Below, one piece after another: positions 39,830 through 50,038 of a stretch of 64,000 nt of DNA. The notes under the pieces were generated by a model. It was not told the origin of the DNA, did not search any database, and saw nothing but the letters and a program-made list of their open reading frames with translations. This stretch comes from Aradus depressus (lineage: Eukaryota > Arthropoda > Insecta > Hemiptera > Aradidae): contig OY759217.1 of NCBI GenBank assembly GCA_963662175.1, forward strand, positions 52,552,108 through 52,616,107, written 5' to 3'. The translations under genes and the position numbers were made by a program. Position 1 is the stretch's first letter. The number at the start of each line of letters is the position of its first letter.

Positions 39830-40190
39830 TAGCAGTAAAAAAAATTGTCGGTGAATCACCATCATGTACTTCCCCATCTCAAATACTTGGGTTCAACGAG
39901 TAGGTGTCTTCAATCAGGGACTTCTCATAAAATGTCGTCTATAAATTCAACATGAATTTGTATCGATAGATTCATTACATGACCAGTTATTAGGATTTTT
40001 CAATTGAATTCTCCGCCCTTCCTTACCTTTCATCGATTTGACTTTGAATGGTCTCTACAAGGTTTTGGATGAACGTATGAAATTATCTTATTAATCTCCC
40101 CTTTTCTTTAAGAAATATAACTGAAAATCATAGGTACCGTCCTCATGGGGTTCTGGTCACACATATATGAAAGTTCGAATGATCATTCGA
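39830..40190 (-). repeat. Family B fragment
   Basis: Contains GTCGGTGAATCACC, then TGTACTTCCCC, then one full internal sub-repeat (ATTCATTACATGACCAGTTA is the counterpart of the satellite's TGTAATGAATGTATCGAC read on the other strand), and GTCCTCATGGGGTTCTGG. It is diverged and incomplete at the right end. Confidence 0.6.
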
Positions 40191-40429
40191 ATCATCGATA
40201 TGATCACTCAAAGACATAATCACACCCATACACATATTTTGTTTTTAAAATGTATCATCAAATTTCTGTCTGATTATAAAACTTTTCCAAAACTTTGTAT
40301 ACTGTGTGATATATAAAAAACAAAATACACACATTAAAATGATTAAATTATTAATATTAAACAATTAATTATATTTATTTTTCTATAAAAAGCAAATTTA
40401 TTTTAAAACAAATGAGTAAAAAAACAAAA

Positions 40430-41055
40430 CACGGCCATCAGCTGTTTTTTTAGTGTGTGTAGAGACGAGTCGAGGCCTGGGTTCAATGGCGACGGTCTGA
40501 GTGAACATGGAGAGTGTTGTTTAGGCTTAAGATGCAATGAACTAAATAGAAGTGAATTGACGGTGAAATTGATCCGCAAAGAAGGTACTGTTGTTTGTTT
40601 ATATGTACAGGATATATGCCCAGAAATATATAACTTAAATTTAATAAATGGCCAAAAATACGGAGCCGAAAGAAGATTGAGATAGTTTTGAGAATTTAGT
40701 TTTTAAGATTTTTCTTTTGATTTTTGTTTGTTTCAATGTTTGGTTTTTTTAATTTTATAATGTAGATTTTACAATAATAAACCCAAACTATTTGTTCTCA
40801 TAAATGCTATTCTATTCATTTTCCCTGTTGACCCAGTAAGATAATTTGAAAACCTTTGGATTAGATTGAATATTATTGAGAAATAAATTTTAAATGGCAT
40901 CTCTTTAGAAATCCAAACGAAAAGTTGGTTAATTTATTTTATTTTTTTAAATACGTGCACTTTCTTAAAAATTACACGTCTTGAACTTTTGATATTTTTT
41001 TAGGGCCCTTTTCGGAAATTACTGTACAAATCAAAATTTCGTAAAAGAAAAAGGA
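40430..41055 (+). repeat. Dispersed direct repeat, copy 2
   Basis: Counterpart of 34550-35140. It keeps CATCAGCTGTTTTTTTAGTG, GTTTAGGCTTAAGATG and the distal ACTTTTGATATTTTTTTAGG. It lies just left of family A copy 2, whereas copy 1 lies just right of family A copy 1. The open frame at 40455-40685 is not conserved in the other copy, which argues against coding. Confidence 0.65.
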
Positions 41056-41110
41056 TACAATTTCTACAGGAAATGTGGTAATTTATTGTTTATTACATAT
41101 TTATTCTTTC

Positions 41111-42073
41111 ACTAGCAGTAATACCCGGCGTTGCCCGGGGAACTTTGAATTTTCTCTCAATATCTCCTGTAAGTCTATTCAATCCTTCGACACCACATTC
41201 ATGATGTTATAATTTTCGATTATTCATACGGAATAAGGCTTATAGTCCTTCAACTATAGTAACGCTAGTAAGTTTTTAAGACCCCTAGGCACCACAGCTA
41301 GTATGCGCCTTTCAACGGCGGAAACCCCAGCTAGTGAATACTTGGCATCGCTGGGCACCACAGCTAGTAAGAAGTTAGGAACGCTGACGGCGGACCCCAC
41401 ATCTAGTACGTAGTTAGGAACGCTGGGCACCACAGCTAGTATGTGCCTTGCGACGGCGAACACCACATTTAGTACGTAGTTAGGAACGCTGGGCACCACG
41501 GCTAGTATGTTCCTTGCAACAGCGGACCCCACAGCGAATACATAGTTGTGAAATTCATGACAATCCGATTACCATTTAATCAATCAGCATTTTTTTATGC
41601 TTTGCTCCCCCCCCCCCCCCCTGTTAAATTTTTGAAGATGTCACATAGTGTATTTTTCTATTTGGCCATCAAGAATACTACATAAAAAATTCCATGACAA
41701 TCCGATCATCCGTAAATGATCTATCACTATCTTCAAATTTTCGCCTATCCCACAACCCCCCTCCCGTTCAAAACTTTGGGACGCCACACACCTTTTTTTT
41801 CCTTTTTGGCTTTTAAAAATACTACATGTGAAATTTCATGACAATTCGACCATTAGTTAATGAGTTAGCACTATTTATATACTTAGGCCCCCCTTACTAC
41901 CCCCCCTCCCGATCAAAATTTTGGGACGCGACATAGCCTATTATTCAATCGGGCTCAAAAGAATGCTACATGTGAAGTTTCATAAAAATCCGTCCAGCCG
42001 TATGGGCGTGATGCTGGAACAAACATACAAACACACAAACCCACAAACCCCGTTTCAGCTTTATTAATATAGA
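41111..42073 (+). mobile_element. Family A dispersed element, copy 2
   Basis: Begins ACTAGCAGTAATACCCGGCG, whose GC-rich start contains a small hairpin (CCCGG/CCGGG around 41124-41139). It continues with repeats of the GGGCACCACAGCTAGTA type (41.28-41.54), then sub-repeats with ACTACATGTGAAATTTCATG and C-rich tracts. It ends CCGTTTCAGCTTTATTAATA. Both ends look intact, so this is the best reference for the element at about 960 bp. No protein is encoded. Confidence 0.7.
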
Positions 42074-42189
42074 CTTAAACGTTCCGCTCAACATAGGGTA
42101 CGTGACATCACCCAACACTCCTGCCAACTTCTTACTACCATCTCCAAAGCCCACTTATATTCCACATTTCTTCCTTGATAATGTTAGTA

Positions 42190-43290
42190 GAAACCAAACG
42201 GTAACTTATTTTATCATACATATGGAGTCTATCGAGCTCAGGATCGCCACTTAGAAATCTAGCCAAGGCACTTAGGTCAGATATTTTATTCGGGAAGATA
42301 AAAATAAATTTGAGCACGTCGTCCTTCGGATTAGACTTTAGGCTATGATCGAGGGCCTTTTTGTATGTCAGGTGCTCGATAATGAGTCCTATGTTATGTA
42401 ACTAAACCTAGGTAGCTAAAATTTCACTTAGGTTCAAAAAACCTTGAGCACGTCGTCCTTCGGATAGGACTTTCCCGATATATCTAAATCTGTCTATCAG
42501 TTTTAACAAATATTAAATCTATAAACCGTTAAAAAGCAGGAAGTTTGAAGAATGGTATTTAGCCCGACGTTTTTCGAAAAATATTTTTATTTCAATTTTT
42601 GTGTAGGATTCAGATATCCCGGTTGTTCATCAGTTTTAACAAATATTAAAACTAAAAACCGTTTAAAAGCGAGAAATTTGAAGAATGGAGTTTACCGAGC
42701 TCAGGATCGCCATTTCGAAATCTAGCCAAGTCACTTAGGTCAGATGTTTTAATCGGGAAGATAAAATAAATTTGAGCACGTCGTCCTTCGGTTTGGACTT
42801 TAAGCTATGATCGAGGGCCTTTTCGTATGTCGGGTACTCGATAATGAGTCGTATGTTACGTATCTAAACCTGGGTAGTTGAAATTTCATTTACGTTAAAA
42901 ATAACTTGAGCACGTCGTCCTTCGGTTTGGACTCTAAGCTATGATCGAGGGCTTTTTCGTATGTCAGGTACTCGATAATGAGTCGTATGTTACGTATCTA
43001 AACCTGGGTAGCTGAAATTTCACTTAGGTTAAAAATAAATTTGAGCACGTCGTCCTTCGGATGGGACTTCCCCGATATATCTGAATCTGTATATCAGTTT
43101 TAACAAATATTAATACTAAAAACCGTTTAAAAGCGAGAAATTTGAAGAATGGAGTTTACCGAGCTCAGGATCGCCATTTAGAAATCTAGCCAAGTCACTT
43201 AGGTCAGATGTTTTAATCGGTAAGATAAAAATAACTTTGAGCACGTCGTCCTTCGGATGGGACTTTCCCGATACATCTGAATCTTTCTTT
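42190..43290. repeat. ~464-bp tandem repeat related to the SINE body
   Basis: GAGCTCAGGATCGCCA occurs at about 42235, 42701 and 43161, a period near 464 bp with just over two copies. Each also holds GAGCACGTCGTCCTTCGG and a GGTACTCGATAATGAG-like string. These match the SINE body elsewhere in the window (CCGTCCTTCGGATGGGAC, then AGGTACTCG). The tract lies between family A copies 2 and 3. Confidence 0.65.
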
Positions 43291-43339
43291 GGTTGACCAT
43301 CTTCGTTTCTGGATGCTGCCTATCTACCAACATAGCTGT

Positions 43340-44030
43340 ATTAATTTGCAACAGCGGACACCACAGCTAGTACGAAGTTAGGAACCCTGGGCACCACATC
43401 TAGTTTGTGCCTTGCAACAGCGGACCCCACAGCTAGTACGAAGTTCGGAACGCTGTGCACCACATCTAGTTTGTGCCTTGCAACAGCGGACCCCACGGTA
43501 GTACGAAGTTCGGAACGCTGAGCCCCACATCTAGTTTGTGCCTTGCAACAGCGGACCCCACAGCTAGTACGAAGTTCGGAACGCTGAGCACCACATCTAG
43601 TATGTGCCTTGCAACAGCGGACACCACAGCTAGTACGAAGTTAGGAACGCTGAGCACCACATCTAGTATGTGCCTTGCAACGGCGGACCCCACAGCTAGT
43701 ACGAAGTTAGGAACGCTGAGCACCACATCTAGTATGTGCCTTGCAACAGCGGACACCACAGCTAGTACGAAGTTAGGAACGCTGAGCACCACATCTAGTT
43801 TGTGCCTTGCAACAGCGGACACCACAGCTAGTACGAAGTTAGGAACCCTGGGCACCACATCTAGTATGTGCCTTGCAACAGCGGACCCCACAGCTAGTAC
43901 GAAGTTCGGAACGCTGGGCAACACAGCTAGTAAGTGTTTTGTAACAGCGGACCCCATAGATACTACATAGTTAGGAACGCTGGGCATCACAGCTAGTAAA
44001 TGTCTTGCAACAGTGAACCCCACAGCGAAT
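43340..44030. repeat. 66-bp minisatellite
   Basis: CAGCTAGTACGAAGTT recurs at 43561, 43627, 43693 and on, a period of exactly 66 bp, about nine to ten copies. The unit has the pattern GCCTTGCAACAGCGGAC, then GGAACGCTGAGCACCACATC. Because 66 is a multiple of three, frames stay open for 165-198 codons on both strands. The same unit is present fewer times and less regularly in family A copies 1 and 2. Confidence 0.9.
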
Positions 44031-45709
44031 ACATAGTTACTACTACTACATGTGAAATTCATGACAATCCGATTGCCCTTTAATCATTCAGCATTATTTT
44101 TATGCTTAGCCCCCCCCCCCCCCCCTCCAAATTTTTAAGATGTCCCATAGTGTATTTTTCTATTTGGCCATCAAGAATACTACATGTGAAATTCCATGAC
44201 AATCCAATCATCCGTTAATGACCCATCACTATCTTCAAATTTAGGCCTACCCCCATAACCCCCCTCCCGTTCACAATTTTTTGATGTCAAACACCCTATT
44301 TTTCTATTTGGCCTTTATGAATACTACATGTGAAATTTCGTGACAATCCGATCATCCGTTAATGACTTATCACTATACTTATACTTAGGCCCCCATCAAT
44401 CCATCCTCCCGTTCAAAATTTTGTGACTTATACACCCTATATTGGCTTTTAAGAATACTACATGTGAAATTCCATGACAATACGACCACCCGTTAATGAG
44501 CTACCACTATATTTATACTTAGCCCCCCCCCCCCCCACAACCCCCTCTCCCGTTCAAAACTTTGGGTCGCCACACACCTTTTTTTTTTACTACATGTGAA
44601 ACTTCGTGACAATGCGACCACCCGTTAATGAGCTAGCTCTATATTTATACTTAGGCCCCCCCACAACCCCCCCTCCCGTTCAAAACTTTGGGACGCCACA
44701 CACCTTATTTTTTTATTTGGCCTTCAGGAATACTACATGGGAAATTTCGTGACAATGCGACCACCCGTTAATGAGCTAGCTCTATATTTATACTTAGGCC
44801 CCCCCACAACCCCCCCTCCCGTTCAAAACTTTGGGACGCCACACACCTTATTTTTTTATTCGGCCTTCAGGAATACTACATGGGAAATTTCGTGACAATA
44901 CGATCAACCGTTAATGAGCTAGCTCTATATTTATACTTAGCCCCCCCCCCCCCCCCTCAACCCCCCCACCCGTTCAAAACTTTGGGACACCACACATCTT
45001 ATTTTTCTATTTGGCCTTCAGGAATACTACATGGGAAATTTCGTGACAATACGATCAACCGTTAATGAGCTAGCTCTATATTTATATTTAGCCCCCCCCC
45101 CCCCCCCCCCCAAACCCCCCACCCGTTCAAAACTTTGGGACGCCACACACCTTATTTTTCTATTTGGCCTTCAGGAATACTACATGGGAAATTTCGTGAC
45201 AATACGATCAACCGGTAATGAGCTAGCTCTATATTTATACTTAGCCCCCCCCCCTCAACCCCCCCTCCCATTTAAAATTTTGGGACGCCACACACAATAT
45301 TTTTCAATTTGGCCTTTAAGAATACTACATGTGAAATTTCATGACAATCTGATCATCCGTTAAAGATCTATCACTATACTTATATTTAGGCCTACGCCTA
45401 CAACCCCCCCTTCCATTTAAAATTTTGGGACGCCACACACAATATTTTTCATATTGGCCTTTAAGAATACTACATGTGAAATTTCGTGACAATCCGACCA
45501 ACCGTTAATGAGGTAGGACTATTTATATACTTAGGCCCCCCTTACAACCCCCCCTACCGTTCAAAATTTTGGGACGCCACATAGCCTATTATTCAATCGG
45601 GCTCAAAAGAATGCTACATGTGAAGTTTCATGGAGATCTGTCCAGCCGTTTGGGCGTGATGCTGGAACAAACATACAAACAAACCCCGTTTCAGCTTTAT
45701 TTATATAGA
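43340..45709 (+). mobile_element. Family A dispersed element, copy 3, expanded
   Basis: Has the family A 3' end (CCCCGTTTCAGCTTTATTTA, then TATAGAT) but is about 2.4 kb long because both internal repeat types have expanded. The left part is a 66-bp minisatellite. The right part (44.04-45.64 kb) holds about ten sub-repeats of 140-155 bp, each with ACTACATG(T/G)GAAATTTC, a long C-run and GGGACGCCACACACC. The 5' head with the GC hairpin is missing. No genuine ORF. Confidence 0.7.
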
Positions 45710-45825
45710 TTATTATTAATTTTACTTATATTTATTGTGTTTCTTAAACTTCTCTGGGATTTTCCACTTTTTGTTGTTTCCGGCATTTTTTCCTCCAGAG
45801 GTGTCTTCTTTTTTTTTTTCTTCGT

Positions 45826-45869
45826 TGGACAATATTTCGGGACAATTGCAGGTCCCTTCTTCTGGTCAC
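45826..45869 (-). ncRNA. Hammerhead-like motif 2, probably inactive
   Basis: Minus strand: stem I strand GTGAC, CAGAAGA (core U4 changed to A), an extra A, stem II GGGAC/GTCCC with an 8-nt loop, GAAA, then ATATT and GTCC. Stem I can form about three pairs. The layout matches motif 1, but the changed core base should abolish cleavage. It lies just past family A copy 3. Confidence 0.5.
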
Positions 45870-46224
45870 TATGAACGATCGTTTATATTTATTGATTTAT
45901 AATAATTTTACGTATACATAATTGTTATTACCACAACTGTAGAGGTGTTTTAGAGAAAAATATACTTATTTCCCTAAAAAAACGGCTTTACAAACCATTT
46001 CAACCTAATATCACTGAGTCTTGGGCAAATAGCGAGAAAATGGTATGTATTGTCCATTACTTGCAGACCACACATCTGACAATATTCATCATCATCACAG
46101 AACGGCTCCTTTTTAAGGTTTATTACCTCTGCACGCGCCCTCATTATCCATATTTGTAACGTAATTGTTCAATGAATACAAAACTACAAATTGATTCGGT
46201 CTGTTAGCATTTTTGTATTTTAAG
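45870..46224. other. No recognised feature
   Basis: AT-rich sequence with no repeat or coding signal that I can identify. Confidence 0.4.
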
Positions 46225-46551
46225 AGGTTAGGTTTTATGACTCATGCCCGGGCTTTAACTACGAGGTCATATCGCCTACTACCAGAGCGCTCTTTCGTCA
46301 CTCTGGTGGACATGAGCCCGAATCTACTGTGGGAGTCCTAAATTTTGCCTACCTTAAATTTTTATTCACCTAGGGTAGGGGTCTTTAACCAGTACCTGAC
46401 ATCATACAGGCTCGGGACCATCGCTTAACTTCCCATCCGAAGGACGGCGTGCTTAAGTTTATTTTACCTCCCAGATAAAATAAACTAAGGGCCTCGGTCG
46501 GGTTACGAACCCACGTTCTTGAGCTCAGAAGTCAAGCACGCTTACCACTGA
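46225..46551 (-). mobile_element. tRNA-derived SINE, copy 1
   Basis: Read on the minus strand it has a tRNA-like head with B box GGTTCGTAACC and the string CGAGGCCC, then a conserved body (CCTTCGGATGGGAAG, then GTACTGG, then CTACCTAGG-like parts). It ends in TCATAAAACCTAACC. The 5' end, including part of the A box, is missing. Such elements are transcribed by RNA polymerase III and moved by a partner LINE. Confidence 0.75.
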
Positions 46552-46682
46552 CCATTGTATTTTAAGATATTTAAATAAGTTATTTATATTAAATTAACGA
46601 CGAACATGGTAATGTTGGTTACTAATTAATTGTATATAAAATTTTAGAACAAGAGACAAACAGCTATCTCATGTATTATTAT

Positions 46683-47013
46683 AGGTTTTATGACTCATGC
46701 CCGGGCTTTAACAACGAGGTCATATCGCCTACTACCAGTGCGCTCTTTCGTGACTCTGGTGGACATGAGCCCGACTCTACTGTGGGAGTCCTAAATTTTG
46801 CCTACCCTAAATTTTTATTCACCTAGGGCAGGGGTCTTTAACGAGTACCTGACATCGTACAGGCTCGGGACCATCGCTTAACTTCCCATCCGAAGGACGG
46901 CGTGCTTAAGTTTATTTTACCTCCCAGATAAAATAAACTAAGGGCCTCGGGTTTGAACCCAGAATCTTGAGCTCAGAAGGCAAGCACGCATACCACTGAG
47001 CTACCTGCGCCCT
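46683..47013 (-). mobile_element. tRNA-derived SINE, copy 2
   Basis: Second copy in the same orientation, about 130 bp past copy 1. The tRNA-like head retains GTAGCTCAGTGGTATGCGTG, which includes the A box. The B-box part is damaged (GGGTTCAAACCC). The body is nearly the same as copy 1. Confidence 0.75.
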
Positions 47014-47463
47014 CTATGTATTATGTATTATTATAACAAATCTCTCAATTGGCAATGACATTTGCCCTTCGATATTTACGGTATCGAATAAAGTGCCAAC
47101 GATGGGTTTTGTTAATGAGATATTTTCGAATTCCATATCTCAGTTGACTCACTCTGAATGTCGTGTAGAATCATTCATTGATCAATGTCCACATGAATAT
47201 AAATTTCACAATCCAATGTAAATATGGAGGATATTGATTTATATATGTCTCTCCCTTAGTCACCATTTTCACGGATACTGTCATCAATACTAGTCGCTCA
47301 TGGTTAGTCATCTTCGAGTCTTCCCATGTAACCAACCTCAAAAAATACTGCTTATTTTTGCTTTTTCGCTGATATCTTCATCACCATGTCAAACATTCGT
47401 AAGTGACGTATTTATCAATATTTACTGCTCAGTCTAGGTGGCACACCAAATTTATTAGTTTGA

Positions 47464-48118
47464 CTTGCTCAGCTATACGAGGTATAGGGCAAGTTATGTA
47501 ATCGGACAAAAATTCGATGCGGAGTTTTCAACGAAATTTCATGTTTTCTGACCTGATTCAAAGATGAAAATAAAAGTGTGTATGTATATATAACTCATAG
47601 TAGAATCAATGTATCGATATAAAATTTTATATGTGAATCCATAACCCTCTAACGATGACACCTACTGATCTTCAGTCAAATCGACTAAAGGGAAGGAGGG
47701 AGGCTTAACACATAACTCAGGCAGGAACTGCTGATAGAATGAATGCATCGACATGCAATATTGATCAGACACTTATAGGAACGACATTAATTTTCAGCGG
47801 AATCGAGAGAGGAAAACAGGGAATCGGAGTGGGCTCAACTCAAAAACTCAAATAACTGCCGATGTAATCAATGTATCGTCATGAAATTTCATATTTAAAG
47901 TCAAACCCCAATAAGAACATAAATTTAACTAAAGGGGGCTCGACTTAAATGCCCTAATAACTACCGATGTAACGTCTCGACACAAAATTTCGTATGAGAT
48001 TTCACAAATCACTAAGTAAGTCAAATATTGAGTTTTAGCCCAATCAGTCGATTGGCTTTAGAGGGAGAGCGTAAGCATAATTGATTATATCTTGCTGGGG
48101 AAGTACATAGCCGGTGAT
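47464..48118 (+). mobile_element. Family B element, near full length
   Basis: Begins TGCTCAGCTATACGAGG, followed by GTAATCGGACAAAAATTCGATG. It ends GGGGAAGTACATAGCCGG. The interior has about three sub-repeats, each with AATGTATCGA(C/T)AT, and one with AACTGCCGATGTAATCAATG, the same string as in the satellite's 144-bp unit. It encodes no protein. This copy is in the satellite's orientation. The ends (GCTGGGGAAGTA type) are inverted relative to each other in the family, suggesting a DNA-transposon-like or foldback origin, unproven. Confidence 0.65.
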
Positions 48119-48283
48119 TTTATTACATGGAACATGACAATTTTCAAAAAGTCATCTCATCAAACTATGATGAAAAAGCAATCAAATACAAGATGCGCAG
48201 GTAATGAAAACTGACATAATTGCAGAGATATTGTGAAATAATTCAAATGGACTTGAAAATAAAATAAAACTGGTTTATTTAAT
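48119..48283. other. Short spacer
   Basis: AT-rich sequence between family B and the PLE fragment with nothing recognisable. Confidence 0.4.
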
Positions 48284-48310
48284 ATGTTGTCTAATTTCAC
48301 TAACTATATA

Positions 48311-48351
48311 TACATGGGAGTACTTTCGGTATTTCTACCATCCTCAGTCAA
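48311..48351 (-). ncRNA. Hammerhead-like motif 3 in the PLE terminal region
   Basis: Minus strand: CTGAGGA, extra T, stem II GGTA/TACC closed by loop GAAA, core GAAA, then AGTACT, a perfect 6-bp palindrome able to pair between two molecules, then C as cleavage base. Stem I flanks (TTTTGA and CCATG) do not pair here, so this copy may be decayed. The position, downstream of the PLE endonuclease, supports the identification. Confidence 0.65.
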
Positions 48352-48744
48352 AAGCATAAGAGATAAGACTAAGTTAATTTTCAGAATGTCAGCCTCTCGA
48401 GGAACCCATTACCCTCCCTACTGGTGTTCCCATTGACGTCAGACATTCCTAACTAAGCTAAATTGTCAAGCTGTGAGATATTTTATGACAAGGCGGTCCC
48501 CATATTTCAAATGTGTGACCCCTTCTAAGATCTAGGTATAAAGCATTAACAATGAACAGGCGAATAATATAACATTAACAAATCAAAAATAATTGGTTCC
48601 AGTTACAACTTAATTAAAATTATTATACTGTAAATTATATAAATATATCTATTGGCAAGATTCAGATAAATCACATATCTATATATATATATATTGGTAA
48701 ATTCTATGTATATTTAAACGTACCTGTGCACATCGACTGGAGGG

Positions 48745-49083
48745 TCATATTATTGGTGACAGTAAAGGGGAATATTTTAGATTGGTTTGGTCGTTCATAC
48801 AATTTCCATTTTTTAAAGTTCTGTTTATTTCTAATATTTCTAATGAGTTGAGCAATGTGCTTTTTTCGCAGAAATGAAGGTATTTTATGCCTGTGTCTTT
48901 ATCAAACGTATGTTTGTGTTGGTTGATGTGTTGTGCAAATGTTGATTTTGTTATGTTGTGTGTTGTGTCCATGTTAGTATCTATTTCTGATATATGTTCT
49001 TTGAGTCTTTGTTTGAATTGTCTCCCAGTTTGTCCTGTATAGATTAGGTTGCAAGAGTTGCAATTTAATTGATAAATCGAAAT
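48745..49083 (-). CDS. PLE GIY-YIG endonuclease fragment
   Basis: The C-terminal endonuclease of a Penelope-like retroelement, which nicks target DNA for insertion. The frame is open from about 49083 to a stop at 48745. The start of the domain reads SIYQLNCNSCNLIYTGQTGR, which fits the PLE form of GIY-YIG: a CxxC zinc-binding pair just before IYTGQTGR, where the Y and the R are catalytic-motif residues. Next come FKQRLKEHI, a histidine pair in FAQHINQHKHTF (the HH part of the CCHH motif), and a helix with an E at LEILEINRTL matching the usual E of the family. The RT domain that should come first is absent, so this is a 5'-truncated copy. No initiation codon is expected, because the domain is normally internal to a polyprotein. 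The frame has no stop, so the insertion may be young. Confidence 0.8.
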   Translation of the reverse strand: MSIYQLNCNSCNLIYTGQTGRQFKQRLKEHISEIDTNMDTTHNITKSTFAQHINQHKHTFDKDTGIKYLHFCEKSTLLNSLEILEINRTLKNGNCMNDQTNLKYSPLLSPII

Positions 49084-49753
49084 GAATAAAAACAGAAGAA
49101 AAGAGTGGGGTTAATGAGTAAATCCTCGATTTGGATACATATTATTATTAAACAGAACATAAAATTACACAATTTAACGTTATCAGATTATAGATGTATG
49201 AAATAAAACGTGTACATTATTTACTTCATTTAATAAGGGTGGCCCCCTTATTTTGAAAAAGTTTAAATTTCTCAGACCTCCACCCGGAATTTTGTTTAGA
49301 ATGTTGAAAAAGTGCCCCCTGAGTTTTTTCCGATTTTTTTGACCATATTAACCCGTGCCTGTAAGGTGTTAAAGTTTAACATTGAGTTTAAATGGGGATT
49401 TTGTGATTCGAGAGACTTTAGAGCGTAACTTTTGATGCCTCGAATGGATTGTTCTGAAATTTATATTCTTAAGTTTTGGGGGTCGCTGAATTCAAATTTA
49501 CACAGTTACACTTGTCAAAAAACATGTCATTTATTCAAAATTAAAAACATTATTCTGAATCTATTAGTTAGTCTTCCAATGGTATAATTTGATGTCAAAA
49601 ATTCATTTTTACTATTCCAGCTTTCAAAATGATATTTTAAAAATTATTTTATGGAATGAAAAAAAATAAAATGCTTAAATTTTGTAACATTTTAATTTCA
49701 AAATAGTATTGAATGAAAGACGAAAGAGATTGTCTGGCGCTTTAAATACATAT
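49084..49753. other. Non-coding, possibly 3' UTR of the 49.75-kb frame
   Basis: AT-rich with two near-duplicate C/G-rich strings (GGTGGCCCCCTTATTTTGAA and GTGCCCCCTGAGTTTTTTCC). If the minus-strand frame at 49754-50038 is transcribed, this would lie in its 3' UTR. No poly-A signal could be assigned with confidence. Confidence 0.35.
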
Positions 49754-50038
49754 TCATTCTATAACCAACGGTTTTACTAAGGCCTCTTTTGTTGCGCTTG
49801 AGTACAATTTATTATATTTTTCGACAACTTGCAACACAAATTGTTTCTGCTCTTCGTTGACAGTTAGTCTGTTGTTATAATCGGTGATCATCTTAAAACC
49901 TCTTTCGGCTACATCATTAACAAGTTTCAAGTGTCTGACAATTTTCAAACCGGACTGATAATTTTCATCGAGATGCCATTCCGAAACATTCAAATCAAAA
50001 TATGTACAATCAATTTTAAATCTCTTGAAGAAAGCCAT
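49754..50038 (-). CDS. Uncharacterised 94-aa frame, tail of a larger protein?
   Basis: Open frame with unusually protein-like composition for this region: a hydrophilic helix-forming sequence with LKLVNDVAERGFKMITDYN, then a charged stretch EEQKQFVLQVVEKYNK. The pattern VNDVAERG.KMI.DYN...T..EEQKQ..LQVV recalls the C-terminal end of uncharacterised arthropod proteins that occur in many copies and may be transposon-derived. This is from memory of the pattern and I do not assign a function. The frame continues for about 10 codons upstream of the first ATG before a stop. A TTTTAG near 50086-50091 (minus strand) could be a splice acceptor, which would make this a last exon. Confidence 0.4.
   Translation of the reverse strand: MAFFKRFKIDCTYFDLNVSEWHLDENYQSGLKIVRHLKLVNDVAERGFKMITDYNNRLTVNEEQKQFVLQVVEKYNKLYSSATKEALVKPLVIE

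Larger units (their letters stand above)
48284..49083 (-). mobile_element. Penelope-like element, 5'-truncated
   Basis: Minus strand order: GIY-YIG endonuclease end (49083-48745), about 400 bp of non-coding sequence, then a terminal region with a hammerhead-like motif and the string AGTGAAATTAGACAACATAT. The terminal string recurs near 57.85 and 58.3 kb. A GIY-YIG endonuclease followed by a hammerhead-bearing terminal repeat is the known architecture of PLEs. The RT part is missing. Confidence 0.75.

Noticed and set aside
40455..40685. 76-codon frame starting MCRDESRPGF
   Set aside because: It lies in the dispersed 600-bp repeat, and the frame is not kept in the other copy at 34.55 kb.
43466..44062. 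198-codon minus-strand frame and 165-codon plus-strand frame
   Set aside because: Both are products of the 66-bp minisatellite.
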